Positions 34,912-43,621 of a DNA stretch of 64,000 nt are shown one piece after another; positions within the stretch are counted from its first letter, which is position 1; the number at the start of each line of letters is the position of its first letter. Origin of the DNA: Pseudobutyrivibrio sp. UBA3626 (GTDB lineage: Bacteria > Bacillota > Clostridia > Lachnospirales > Lachnospiraceae); contig DFLF01000003.1 in NCBI GenBank assembly GCA_002373675.1, positions 40,610-104,609 on the forward strand, given 5' to 3'. Made by a program: the position numbers and the translations under genes. A model generated the notes under the pieces. It was not told the origin of the DNA. It ran no database searches and was given only the letters and a program-made list of their open reading frames with translations.

Positions 34912-35793
34912 ATGGGTGATTATATACTAAGTTGCTGTTCTACAGCAGATCTGAGTAAAGAGGATTTTGAAAAGAGAGACATACATTACATTAGTAATTC
35001 ATATGAGATAGATGGGATAAGATATATAGACGATTTGGGAGAATCTGTCACTTATCCCGAATTTTACCAGGCTATAAGAGAAGGAGCTGTCACAAAGACA
35101 AGTCATATTGAGACAAAGGAATATGTAGAATACTTTGAAGGCTTCTTAAAAGAAGGTAAGGATATACTTCATATATCTCTTAGTAGCGGTTTGTCAGAGA
35201 CTGTCAATCATGCTTATGAGGCACGAAATCAAATTGACAAGAAGTACCCTGACAGAACAATTTACATTGTTGATTCCATGGCAGCATCTTCTGGTTACGG
35301 ATTAATTATGGAAACCCTTGCTGACAAACGTGACCAGGGTGCTGGCATTAAGGAATTATATAGATGGATTATTGAGAACAGAATGAATATGAATCATATT
35401 CTTTTCTCGACAGATATTACAACTTATCTTAGAGGTGGAAAACTATCTAAGAGATCAACTATCCTAAGTGATATGATGGATTATTGTCAATTATTATATA
35501 TGAATTACTTAGGAGAGTTAGTTGCTAAAGGAAGAGTTCGAGGCAAGAAGAATGCTTACAATGCTATTGTGGACAAAGCAGTAGAAGTTGCTGGTACTGA
35601 TTACGATGGTAAAGTATTTATAAGCAATTCTGATTGTTTAGAGGATGCGAAGAATGTGGCATCTATGCTTAAAGAAAGACTTCCTAAGATTAATGGAGAC
35701 ATTAGTATAAAGAATATTGGTAATACAATTGGTTCCCATTCTGGCCCAGGAACTGTGGCAATTTATTTGTGGGGAGCCACGCGAGTTAGTTAA
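34912..35793 (+). CDS. DegV family protein (fatty-acid binding)
   Basis: 293 residues. DegV fold: N-terminal YILSCCSTADLS, the lipid-carboxylate motif SSGLSETVNHAYEAR, VDSMAASSGYGL, and LRGGKLSKRSTIL. Family members such as FakB present fatty acids to the kinase FakA for phosphorylation. The CCSTAD start departs from the usual TDSTAD. Stands alone, with a terminator downstream. AGGGGAAC precedes the start. Confidence 0.92.
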   Translation: MGDYILSCCSTADLSKEDFEKRDIHYISNSYEIDGIRYIDDLGESVTYPEFYQAIREGAVTKTSHIETKEYVEYFEGFLKEGKDILHISLSSGLSETVNHAYEARNQIDKKYPDRTIYIVDSMAASSGYGLIMETLADKRDQGAGIKELYRWIIENRMNMNHILFSTDITTYLRGGKLSKRSTILSDMMDYCQLLYMNYLGELVAKGRVRGKKNAYNAIVDKAVEVAGTDYDGKVFISNSDCLEDAKNVASMLKERLPKINGDISIKNIGNTIGSHSGPGTVAIYLWGATRVS

Positions 35794-35815
35794 CCCTTTT
35801 ATTTCTTTTTCATTT

Positions 35816-35850
35816 TATTCCCGTTACGTTATGTGGCGGGGATTTTTTAT
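35816..35850 (+). terminator. Terminator after degV-family gene
   Basis: TCCCGTTAC pairs with GTGGCGGGGA with wobble pairs and one bulge, followed by six T. Confidence 0.7.
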
Positions 35851-35939
35851 TTGATTTAATGATGCTATCTTACTATAATTATGTGTGGAGAATCTTACAT
35901 TATCAGTTGTAGAAGATGATGAGGTCTGGGAAATGTATT

Positions 35940-37340
35940 ATGAGAAATAATGATAATGATTATATAGAGTTTGTAAATGAAATAATGAATCTTAGACGCT
36001 TTGGTAAAAAGAAGGGCATTGAAGTATCAGGTGAATTGCTCGAATCATTTGAACATCCTGAAAAGGGTATGAAGATAATTCATGTTGCCGGTACTAATGG
36101 AAAGGGATCGGTTTGTTCTTATGTGGCTAATTGCCTTATGAGAATGGGCTTTAAAGTGGGTCTATTTACATCGCCACATCTAATTGATTTTGATGAGAGA
36201 ATTCAAGTGGGATATGGTGACACATTTGCAAGGATAAGCCACAAGGATGTCCTGCTATTGGGACATAATATTATGGATGCGTCAATTGAATCTGAGCCAA
36301 CTATGTTCGATGTATGCTTTGTTATGGCACTTCTTCATTTTGCAAATGAGAAGTGCGATTATGTGGTGTTAGAGACAGGCCTTGGTGGTATATTCGACTC
36401 TACAACATCTATTTCCTGCACTCCCAAGGCATGTGTTATTACCAGTATTGGACTTGATCACACTAAGTATCTGGGTGAAACAATAGAAGAAATAGCAGAG
36501 AATAAGGCGGGGATTATTAAGCATAATAGTAAGGTGGTATTGTCTTCTTGCATATCTAAAGAGGCTTTATCTGTAATAGAAGATAGATGTAATAAGCTTG
36601 GTATAGATGACAGTGATATTTACCATGCAGAAAATAGTGATTATACAAAGTATTATGCGATTAATAGATTGGTTGGATATCAGAAGATAAATGCAAAAAC
36701 AGCTATTAGTACTATGCATAGTGTTATAGAATCAGATAAGGATAGCTTTATTATAAACTATATGAATTTCTGCAAGAGTAAAGAGGAACATTGTGGAAGT
36801 GATTGCTCAAAATGTGTAACTGAAGACAAGATGTGTGAGATTAGTTTTGATGAATGGGTAGATGTCAACATTAATCTGGGAATTAGCCATACTAATTGGC
36901 AGGGGCGTTTTGAGAAGGTGTCTGATAATGTGGTACTTGATGGTGCTCATAATGTTGAAGCCTTTCACGCGCTTGCAGATTTGCTTTCAAATGATTATAG
37001 AAATTATAATATTCATATTGTTGTTGGTGTGTTAGAAGACAAGGATTATATGAATGAGTTGTTGCTTCTAAAACCTATTGCAAAATCTTATATGACTGCT
37101 ACAATTAATGATACGAGAGCTAAGTCTGGAGAAGAGCTACAACGTGAATTAAAGAATAATGGATGTAATGCTTCTTATATTGGAAATGAAGAAGATGTTG
37201 CTAGATTAATTAATAATTTGATGAAAAAAGATAGTGAAAATTCTTCCGTAGAATTATATAATGATTTATATGTAGTATGTGGCTCTCTTTATTTTGTTGG
37301 AAATGTTAAGAGGTACTTATGGCAATTACAACAAGAATAG
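35940..37340 (+). CDS. folC: Folylpolyglutamate synthase / dihydrofolate synthase
   Basis: About 466 residues. Mur-ligase fold: P-loop IIHVAGTNGKGSVCSYVAN, GLFTSPHLIDFDERI, the metal-binding ETGLGGIFDSTT and ITSIGLDHTKYLG, then the C-terminal domain with VLDGAHNVEAF. It adds glutamate to folates. Unusual: about residues 280-300 carry a cysteine cluster C-x3-C-x2-C-x6-C (HCGSDCSKCVTEDKMC) inside an insertion. In-frame ATGs at 35916/35919 are possible starts; 35940 has a GGGA-type site and leaves a short, family-like N-terminus. The dnaJ-like gene overlaps its end by 22 nt. Confidence 0.92.
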   Translation: MRNNDNDYIEFVNEIMNLRRFGKKKGIEVSGELLESFEHPEKGMKIIHVAGTNGKGSVCSYVANCLMRMGFKVGLFTSPHLIDFDERIQVGYGDTFARISHKDVLLLGHNIMDASIESEPTMFDVCFVMALLHFANEKCDYVVLETGLGGIFDSTTSISCTPKACVITSIGLDHTKYLGETIEEIAENKAGIIKHNSKVVLSSCISKEALSVIEDRCNKLGIDDSDIYHAENSDYTKYYAINRLVGYQKINAKTAISTMHSVIESDKDSFIINYMNFCKSKEEHCGSDCSKCVTEDKMCEISFDEWVDVNINLGISHTNWQGRFEKVSDNVVLDGAHNVEAFHALADLLSNDYRNYNIHIVVGVLEDKDYMNELLLLKPIAKSYMTATINDTRAKSGEELQRELKNNGCNASYIGNEEDVARLINNLMKKDSENSSVELYNDLYVVCGSLYFVGNVKRYLWQLQQE

Positions 37341-37783
37341 AAGCACTGAAGAAGTTGGGGCTTCCTGTTGGTGCGTCTTCGTCAGATATTAAAAATGCAT
37401 ATAAAGAATTATCTAAGAAATACCATCCCGATGTTGTGGGAGAAGAATATTCATATCTCTTTGTGGAGATTAATGAAGCCTATAGTTTCCTTAATAATAA
37501 CCCTGTTCCTGCTAGAAAGGTGCTAGGCGGGGACGAGAAGGCAATGATGAGATATCAGACTCAACGAAACAACAGAGACATGGCCAAGAGATATGAATTT
37601 AAAGATAAGAAAAGAAAGAAGGAAAAGGAAGCTGCATTAGAGAAAGCGGCAAAAGAAGCACGTCAACGTCGTAAAGAGGAGCAGGCTAGAAAGCTTGAGG
37701 CGGAAAAAGAAGCAAAAAGACAAATAAAAGCCATGGAGATGGCGATTGTAATATCAAGAATGTTAGGAGAAAACAAGGATTAA
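37319..37783 (+). CDS. J-domain protein
   Basis: 154 residues. N-terminal J domain (about 8-65): LGLPVGASSSDIKNAYKELSKKYHPDV with the HPD tripeptide needed to stimulate DnaK, then a highly charged Lys/Glu/Arg helix (about 85-145, KEKEAALEKAAKEARQRRKEEQ). No Gly/Phe, zinc or C-terminal DnaJ domains, so it is a minimal type III J protein. It overlaps the end of folC by 22 nt, suggesting coupled translation, and is followed by a small membrane protein 3 nt later. Confidence 0.9.
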   Translation: MAITTRIEALKKLGLPVGASSSDIKNAYKELSKKYHPDVVGEEYSYLFVEINEAYSFLNNNPVPARKVLGGDEKAMMRYQTQRNNRDMAKRYEFKDKKRKKEKEAALEKAAKEARQRRKEEQARKLEAEKEAKRQIKAMEMAIVISRMLGENKD

Positions 37784-37785
37784 TT

Positions 37786-38037
37786 ATGAGTAGAGAAAAA
37801 GTTGAAGCAAATAACGAAAGAAAGAAGAATTACAAGAAGTATAATAAGAAAGCAAAGGTAAAAAAGATATCAGTTTATATTCCAATTGTAATTATAGCTG
37901 TTGTTTTGGCTGGATTTATCGCATTTGGAGGATATTCAGCATATACATCATATAAGAAGGATAATCCAACAAAGGTGTCAGTTAACTTAGACCCCTTATC
38001 TGATTTTGCTGGGGAGTTAGAAGCTGGAATGGAATGA
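37786..38037 (+). CDS. Small single-pass membrane protein
   Basis: 83 residues. Lys/Asn-rich cytosolic N-terminus (about 1-30), one membrane helix (ISVYIPIVIIAVVLAGFIAFGGYSAY), short outside tail. No motif recognised. Starts 3 nt after the J-domain gene, whose long basic-acidic helix may contact it (inference). Function unknown. Confidence 0.7.
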   Translation: MSREKVEANNERKKNYKKYNKKAKVKKISVYIPIVIIAVVLAGFIAFGGYSAYTSYKKDNPTKVSVNLDPLSDFAGELEAGME

Positions 38038-38073
38038 CCTTAATATAAATAGTAAAATAATTTATAAAAACCC

Positions 38074-38102
38074 TTGACAAAGGGAGGGTAATTCTATACA
38101 AT
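38074..38102 (+). promoter_or_regulatory. Promoter of tRNA-Gly
   Basis: TTGACA (38074-38079), 17-nt spacer, TACAAT (38097-38102); the tRNA begins 15 nt after the -10. Confidence 0.85.
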
Positions 38103-38116
38103 AATTCTTGTTGTAA

Positions 38117-38189
38117 GCGCGAGTGGCTCAGCTGGTAGAGCACCACCTTGCCAAGGTGGGGGTCGCGGGTTCGAACCCCGTCTCGCGCT
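38117..38189 (+). tRNA. tRNA-Gly (anticodon GCC)
   Basis: 73 nt. Acceptor GCGCGAG pairs with CTCGCGC; D-stem GCTC/GAGC; anticodon stem CCACC/GGTGG around TTGCCAA, giving anticodon GCC; T-loop TTCGAAC. Discriminator T; the CCA end is not encoded. A short T run after it may terminate transcription. It marks the left border of the accessory island; tRNA 3' ends are common integration sites. Confidence 0.97.
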
Positions 38190-38265
38190 CTTTTTTATTG
38201 CCTCAGAATCTGCGTAAATACGTGGGCTTTGGGGATTTTTATTATTTGAATATTTCTAGAAAATT

Positions 38266-38411
38266 GGTTGACCCTGGTTGACCCCTTTGTCTGTTGAAAC
38301 TTCTAAACTACGCTACTTTCCGTCTATTCGTGCAATAATAGTTAAAACAGTATGTCCGAAGTTCGTTTTTTCTTATACCTACACTGATTTCTACCCTAAT
38401 TCTACCCTAAT
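38266..38411. repeat. Short tandem repeats downstream of tRNA-Gly
   Basis: GGTTGACCCT / GGTTGACCCC are adjacent at 38266-38285, and TTCTACCCTAA is repeated in tandem at 38389-38410. Such paired 10-11-mers next to a tRNA resemble integrase arm sites of an old integrative element, but no integrase or second att copy was found in the window. The 570-nt stretch 38190-38759 holds these, the 75-nt array and no convincing gene. Confidence 0.5.
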
Positions 38412-38480
38412 ATGTAGAGTCCGGAGCACGTCGCTTCTTCGGCACTAGTGATATGTTCTTTTAGGAATTATTGTTCCATT

Positions 38481-38755
38481 ACGGAGTAATGAGTATGTAA
38501 TTATGTTTTGCTCCGTAGTTTAATAACTATGCGAGTATGCAGGAGACACAGAACTACGGAGCAAAGGGTGTCAAATCAACATTTGCCCCGTAGTATTTGG
38601 AACATAATGATCAGCTTCTGTTGAAAAACTACGGAGCAAAGAGGGATAATTAGACCGTTGCACCGTAATATACTAATCATGAAGAATGAATTATGTCGCA
38701 GAACTACGGAGCAAACTGGTCTAATCGCCCCATTACTCCGTAATTGCAATTTATG
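38481..38755. repeat. 75-nt-period tandem array of hairpin-forming units
   Basis: ACGGAG occurs at 38481, 38556, 38631 and 38706; its complement (CTCCG or variants CCCCG, CACCG) starts at 38511, 38586, 38661 and 38736. Both series have a period of exactly 75 nt, 30 nt apart within a unit. Units two to four begin ACGGAGCAAA. Arms are conserved while the sequence between them is not, although its length is constant. Each unit can fold into a short hairpin. Confidence 0.85.
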
Positions 38756-38759
38756 AAAG

Positions 38760-39128
38760 CTAAGAATGCTGTGTTAGTTTATGAGCGATTTGTTTGGTCT
38801 TGTTGTCGCATAACAGATGCAAGGTGAAGTGTTCGCCCTTAAACGTTATCTGAGTTCTATTAGAGCAATATTGCTTTCGCATTAGAACGATAACGTTCTC
38901 GGCGAAGACTTCTTTCGGTAGAATCCTTACAAGTCTGTCCATATAGGATAAGACGAGGTCTTCCTGTTCATATTGAAGTTTCTGTGGTTCTTCGTGATAA
39001 CAAATACTAAGTTTACTTTCCACAGCCTTGCTGTGACACTTAGCGGATGCGAAGTAGTCGGATGCCATCATATAGAGGGCGAATTCGAAGCCTTTTTGGT
39101 TGTCTTTGAAGTTTGGTTTGAATAACAT
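38760..39128 (-). CDS. Hypothetical protein, possible remnant of a mobile element
   Basis: 122 residues, start ATG 39128 preceded by AAGGAGGATT. Begins MLFKPNFKDNQKGFEFALYM and contains several Cys and His (SAKCHSKAVES, LSICYHEEP, LLCDNKTKQIAH) but no motif I recognise. Soluble. Its GC content looks higher than the flanking intergenic DNA. Stop lies just after the 75-nt array. The strong ribosome site argues it is or was a real gene. Function unknown. Confidence 0.5.
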   Translation of the reverse strand: MLFKPNFKDNQKGFEFALYMMASDYFASAKCHSKAVESKLSICYHEEPQKLQYEQEDLVLSYMDRLVRILPKEVFAENVIVLMRKQYCSNRTQITFKGEHFTLHLLCDNKTKQIAHKLTQHS

Positions 39129-39405
39129 AGCAAATCCTCCTTAAAATAAAAAAAATACATTGGTTTCATCATTATTCCCAAAGGATAGACTCCTAGAGGG
39201 AATAACCATATACAATGCAATCTTCCTATGAGGATTTTTAATTATGGCTAAATTATATCATTGTAATATGCATATGTCATTTAACTATAAGTTAAATGTA
39301 TAATAATAATTATCATGTTATGATTAAATATCAGATAGGTTATTTTATGTTTGGATTATGTTATAATATCTACTGGAATGTTATAACGTAGGAATTGTAA
39401 AGAAT
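39129..39405 (+). promoter_or_regulatory. Intergenic region with extended -10 promoter of the cas operon
   Basis: TATGTTATAAT (39358-39367 approx.) is an extended -10 element (TG-N-TATAAT) about 40 nt before cas6; no good -35 is seen, as is common for extended -10 promoters. An ATTCCC ... GGGAAT dyad spans 39174-39203. Otherwise AT-rich with no gene. Confidence 0.6.
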
Positions 39406-40161
39406 ATGGATAATAATTTAGCTAGTCTCACAATGAGGCTTGAAGCAGATGGATTGAATTATAAAAAAGCATCAGATTTTCAAGGTGTAATGTTTGCGAA
39501 TATTTCAGATGAATATGGGGATTTTCTTCATCAACAACAATTGCACCCCTATAGTCAATATATTTTTTTTGAAAATGATACCGCTTATTGGCGCATTAAT
39601 ACTTTGAATGAGGATGCATACGATAATGTTATTGTTCCATTATCAAACAAAGCTTTTAATACTTTTAACATACATAATGGGAATATAGAAGTTACAATTA
39701 GAGAAAAGCAAATACAACACATCAAGTTGCAATCATTGTTAGATGAATTTTATGATGCAAATATTAACAAGACGATAAATATTGAGTTTAGAACACTAAC
39801 GGCTTTTAAACAAAGAGGAAGGTATAACATTACACCGGATCTAAGGCTTATATATCAGAGTTTAATGATGAAATATAGTTCAATTGCCGGAAATGACAAT
39901 ATGATAGATGAGGAGACGCTTGATGAATTAGCTTATAACAGTCAAATAATTTCATATAACTTGTTTTCATCTATATTTCCAATGGAGGGAAGAAATATTC
40001 CGGGGTTTGTAGGAAAGATATCAATTCGTTTTTATGGCACTAATACGATGGCTAGCTATGCCAGAATGCTATTTCGATACGGAGAATTCTCAGGCATAGG
40101 GATTAAGACTGGAATGGGAATGGGTGCTATAAGAATAATCGAGAAGGAGAAAGATAAATGA
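39406..40161 (+). CDS. cas6: CRISPR pre-crRNA endoribonuclease Cas6
   Basis: 251 residues. Two ferredoxin-like RAMP folds; the N-terminal LHQQQLHPYSQYIF region resembles the Cas6 segment with the usual catalytic His, and the C-terminal glycine-rich loop is FSGIGIKTGMGMGAIRI. It cuts repeats to release crRNAs, here expected just 3' of the CTCC/GGAG hairpin, leaving the 8-nt ATGGAAAC tag. ATGA overlap (40158) with cas10 means coupled translation. First gene of the csm operon. Confidence 0.93.
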   Translation: MDNNLASLTMRLEADGLNYKKASDFQGVMFANISDEYGDFLHQQQLHPYSQYIFFENDTAYWRINTLNEDAYDNVIVPLSNKAFNTFNIHNGNIEVTIREKQIQHIKLQSLLDEFYDANINKTINIEFRTLTAFKQRGRYNITPDLRLIYQSLMMKYSSIAGNDNMIDEETLDELAYNSQIISYNLFSSIFPMEGRNIPGFVGKISIRFYGTNTMASYARMLFRYGEFSGIGIKTGMGMGAIRIIEKEKDK

Positions 40162-42530
40162 CAGATAGACAACTTGAGCTGACACTAGGAGGTATGCTAC
40201 ATGATATAGGAAAAGTTCTTTATCGTGAAGGTGGAGATGGTAGCACACATAGTCAGATAGGTTACAGATTTCTTAAAGAAGAGCTTAATGTTGATAATAA
40301 AGAAATATTGGACTGCGTCAGGTATCATCATGGTGCGGCATTAAAGAATGCTGATATTAAGGATGATTCCTTGGCGTATATTGTTTATTTTGCTGATAAT
40401 GTTGCTGCGTCAATTGATAGACGAGCTAAGGATGAAGAAGAAAAGGGATTTGAGATACATACCCCCACGCAGCCGGTGTTTAATCTACTTAATGGAAATA
40501 AAAGTAATATGTATTATTCACCATATTGTTTTAATGTTGAAGATAGAATTAATTATCCTATGGGTGAGAAGAAAGAATTTACAAGAGAACAATATGCTGT
40601 AATTAATGACAATATCAAGGATAATTTGAAGAATATATCTTTGACTAAGGAGTATGTAAATTCTTTATTGGAAGTTATGGAGGCTAATCTGTCATTCGTT
40701 CCATCATCAACATCTAAGAAGGAAGTGCCTGATATATCATTATTTGATCATGTTAAGATTACATCCGCCTTGTCAAGCTGTATTCTAGATTATATCAGTG
40801 ACAGAGGAGATACTAATTATAAAGAGTTATTAGTCAAAGACAGTGAAAGTTTCTACGATGAAAAAGTTTATTTACTTGCGTCATTTGATTTTTCAGGAAT
40901 ACAGAATTTTATATATACTATTCCGTCCAAAAATGCATTAAGAAATCTGAGGGCAAGATCATTTTATCTTGAAATAATGATGGAACATATAATTGATGGA
41001 TTGTTGGAGGAACTAGGGTTGTCTAGGACGAATATATTATATTCGGGCGGAGGACATTGTTATCTTATTTTACCAAATACTGATGGAGTCAAAGAAATAT
41101 TTGATAATTATTTAGATAGGATAAATAACTGGTTATTAGAACAATTTGATATAGAGTTGTATCTTGCAGGTGGATATGAAGAGTGCTCGGCGAATGACCT
41201 GAAGAATAATCCAGAGGGTAGTTATGAAGATATATTTAAAAATGTGTCAAAAATAATATCAAGAAAAAAACTTGACAGATATTCATATAAGAAGGTAGTT
41301 GAACTAAACAATCGTAGACATGATGATTATTCTAGAGAATGTCAAGTGTGTAAAAGAATAGATGTGCTTAATGAAGAAGGAAAATGTAGAGTATGTGCTT
41401 CATTAGAAAATTTTTCTTCAAAAGTATTGTATTCAGATTTCTTTTCGGTTGTTGAGGAGACGGAGAACAATTTGCCACTTCCTGTAAATAACGGCTTGGA
41501 TTGGGATACAGATGATTCGTTAAAAGAAAAAATCAAAAATAATTATAGTTTTATAAGGGCATATAGTAAAAATAAAGCATATACCGGTAAAGATGTTGCA
41601 ACTAAGATATGGGTGGGTGATTACACGACAAAGGCAACATTTGAAGAGTTTTCTAGTAGTTCAAAAGGGGTAAAACGACTAGGCATACTTCGTGCAGATG
41701 TAGATAATCTCGGACGCGCTTTTGTAAGCGGTTTTAAGAATACAGATAATAATGATAGGTATGTTACTTTATCGAGGACAGCAACTTTATCAAGACAACT
41801 ATCTTTGTTTTTTAAGCTACATATTAACAAAATACTTAATGAACCAAGCTTTACTTTTGACGGGGAGAAGAAGGAAAGAAGAAATGCAACAATAGTATAC
41901 TCTGGAGGAGACGATGTATTCGTTGTTGGTTCATGGAATGAGATAATAGAATTTGCTATTGATTTACATGAATACTTCAAAAGATTTTCTGAAAATACAC
42001 TTACTATTTCGGCGGGAATCGGTATATATGACGACGGATACCCTATAAGTGTTAGTTCAAGAGAGGTAGAAAAGTTAGTTGATGAATCTAAGAAGCTGGA
42101 TGGAAAAGATGGAATCACCCTTATGCCGGATGGATGTAGACACATAGTTATGGTTGATGGTAAAGAAGAAAAGGTAAGTGATGGTACTTATAAGTGGGAT
42201 GAATTTATTGGTACGGTACTTGGCGAAAAATTTAGTTTGATATCAAGGTATATGTCAAATAATAAAACTGAACACGGTAATGCACTTTTATATAAGCTGT
42301 TAGAGCTTATAAGAGGACAAGGTGATAATATTAACTTTGCTAGGTTCATTTATACATTATCTCGTCTTGAACCGGAAAAAGATGCTACTAAAGAGTTGAA
42401 GGAACTGTTTAAAGAGTTTTCTCAAAGTATGATTAATTGGGCAAAAAATGAAAGAGATTGCAGACACCTAAAAACAGCAATTGAATTGTATGTCTATTTG
42501 AATAGAAAAAGAGAGGGGGAAGATGAGTAG
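40158..42530 (+). CDS. csm1: Cas10/Csm1, large subunit of type III-A effector
   Basis: 790 residues. N-terminal HD nuclease motif (MLHDIGK, His15-Asp16, with YHHG), first Palm domain (ASFDFSGIQNFIY), a zinc finger CQVCK ... CRVCA (about 395-418), and second Palm with SGGDDVF (GGDD about 582-585), then the helical D4 domain. HD cuts single-stranded DNA and the GGDD site makes cyclic oligoadenylate when target RNA is bound. Both sites are intact, so signalling to Csm6 and DNA cleavage should work. Confidence 0.96.
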   Translation: MTDRQLELTLGGMLHDIGKVLYREGGDGSTHSQIGYRFLKEELNVDNKEILDCVRYHHGAALKNADIKDDSLAYIVYFADNVAASIDRRAKDEEEKGFEIHTPTQPVFNLLNGNKSNMYYSPYCFNVEDRINYPMGEKKEFTREQYAVINDNIKDNLKNISLTKEYVNSLLEVMEANLSFVPSSTSKKEVPDISLFDHVKITSALSSCILDYISDRGDTNYKELLVKDSESFYDEKVYLLASFDFSGIQNFIYTIPSKNALRNLRARSFYLEIMMEHIIDGLLEELGLSRTNILYSGGGHCYLILPNTDGVKEIFDNYLDRINNWLLEQFDIELYLAGGYEECSANDLKNNPEGSYEDIFKNVSKIISRKKLDRYSYKKVVELNNRRHDDYSRECQVCKRIDVLNEEGKCRVCASLENFSSKVLYSDFFSVVEETENNLPLPVNNGLDWDTDDSLKEKIKNNYSFIRAYSKNKAYTGKDVATKIWVGDYTTKATFEEFSSSSKGVKRLGILRADVDNLGRAFVSGFKNTDNNDRYVTLSRTATLSRQLSLFFKLHINKILNEPSFTFDGEKKERRNATIVYSGGDDVFVVGSWNEIIEFAIDLHEYFKRFSENTLTISAGIGIYDDGYPISVSSREVEKLVDESKKLDGKDGITLMPDGCRHIVMVDGKEEKVSDGTYKWDEFIGTVLGEKFSLISRYMSNNKTEHGNALLYKLLELIRGQGDNINFARFIYTLSRLEPEKDATKELKELFKEFSQSMINWAKNERDCRHLKTAIELYVYLNRKREGEDE

Positions 42531-42930
42531 AATGAAGACAATTGATGAAAAGAATTGTGTAAGAAAAGCTGAAGATGCAATAAAACGTTTAACGCTAAAG
42601 GCAAAGAAAACAAAAAATGGCGACCCAATAATGGTTACAACTTCTAAGATTAGGAACCTCTTAGCGATGTCGGCAGATATATATAATAATGTCATTCTTA
42701 TGCAAGAAGACAAATTAGATGATGAAGTTATAGGTCGCATAGAATATTTAAGAATGAGGTTCGTTTATGAATGTGGTAGAGATCCTAAAGTGAGAGCTTT
42801 TGTGGAAGAGGCCAATCTGCTGGATATATTAAATGAGATTGGAGATGAAAAAAAGAACTACATATTGTTCAACAGATATATGGAGTCGCTAATAGCGTAC
42901 CATAGGTACTATAGGGGAAAAGATTTATAA
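42523..42930 (+). CDS. csm2: Csm2, small subunit of type III-A effector
   Basis: 135 residues, all helical and basic, e.g. CVRKAEDAIKRL and VTTSKIRNLLAMSADIYNNVIL, with the Csm2-like C-terminal RFVYECGRDPKVRAFVEEANL. It lines the target-RNA side of the complex. Start overlaps the end of csm1 by 8 nt. Identified by position and family pattern together. Confidence 0.9.
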   Translation: MSRMKTIDEKNCVRKAEDAIKRLTLKAKKTKNGDPIMVTTSKIRNLLAMSADIYNNVILMQEDKLDDEVIGRIEYLRMRFVYECGRDPKVRAFVEEANLLDILNEIGDEKKNYILFNRYMESLIAYHRYYRGKDL

Positions 42931-42944
42931 GGAGAAAATAAAAT

Positions 42945-43610
42945 ATGTATAGTAAAATTCAGATAACAGGAAGCATTGAAGTTGTAACAGGAATGCATAT
43001 AGGAGGTTCACCAGCCTTTGCGGCAATAGGTGCAGTGGATTCACCTATTATTCGAGATGTAAGTACTAATTTACCTATGATTCCCGGGTCTTCACTTAAG
43101 GGTAAGATGCGTACACTGCTTGCTAAGGCGTACAATGATACTGTAGTACAGCCAGATGATGACAATCCAAGAATTACAAGAGTGTTTGGAAGTGCAAAAC
43201 AAAATAATATTCATAAGAGCCGTTTTCTATTTTCAGATATGATATTATCCAACCAAGATGAATTAAGGAAAATGGGATTACAGAGTCTTACGGAAGTAAA
43301 ATTCGAAAATAGCATTAGAAGGGCAACGGCGGTTGCAACCCCTCGTCAAATTGAGCGTGCAGTTAGGGGGTCTGAATTCAAGTTGGACATAATGTATGAA
43401 GCTGAAGAAGAAAAAGATGTTATAGAAGACATGGAACTATTAGCTGAAGGAATGCAATTACTGCAATATGATTATTTAGGAGGAAGTGGTTCGAGAGGAT
43501 ATGGTAGGGTGCTTTTCAAGGATGTATATGCTGAAGTGGTTGTTGGTGAAATTGATGAATCAATAATTAATAAATGTAATGAGACCTTACAGGCACATAT
43601 AGCTAATTAA
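42945..43610 (+). CDS. csm3: Csm3, backbone RNase of type III-A effector
   Basis: 221 residues. RAMP fold; the segment GAVDSPIIRD places Asp32 at the position of the known catalytic Asp (Asp32 in S. epidermidis, Asp33 in S. thermophilus). Also NLPMIPGSSLKGKMR and the C-terminal GGSGSRGYGRV loop. Multiple Csm3 copies cut target RNA every 6 nt. Intact. AAGGAGAA precedes the ATG. Confidence 0.96.
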   Translation: MYSKIQITGSIEVVTGMHIGGSPAFAAIGAVDSPIIRDVSTNLPMIPGSSLKGKMRTLLAKAYNDTVVQPDDDNPRITRVFGSAKQNNIHKSRFLFSDMILSNQDELRKMGLQSLTEVKFENSIRRATAVATPRQIERAVRGSEFKLDIMYEAEEEKDVIEDMELLAEGMQLLQYDYLGGSGSRGYGRVLFKDVYAEVVVGEIDESIINKCNETLQAHIAN

Positions 43611-43621
43611 GGAGATAATAT

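Noticed and set aside
38481..38755. 75-nt array as a CRISPR
   Set aside because: The conserved direct motif is only about 10-13 nt and alternates with its own complement at fixed offsets; interiors are longer than usual spacers and cas genes lie 650 nt away with a separate true array.
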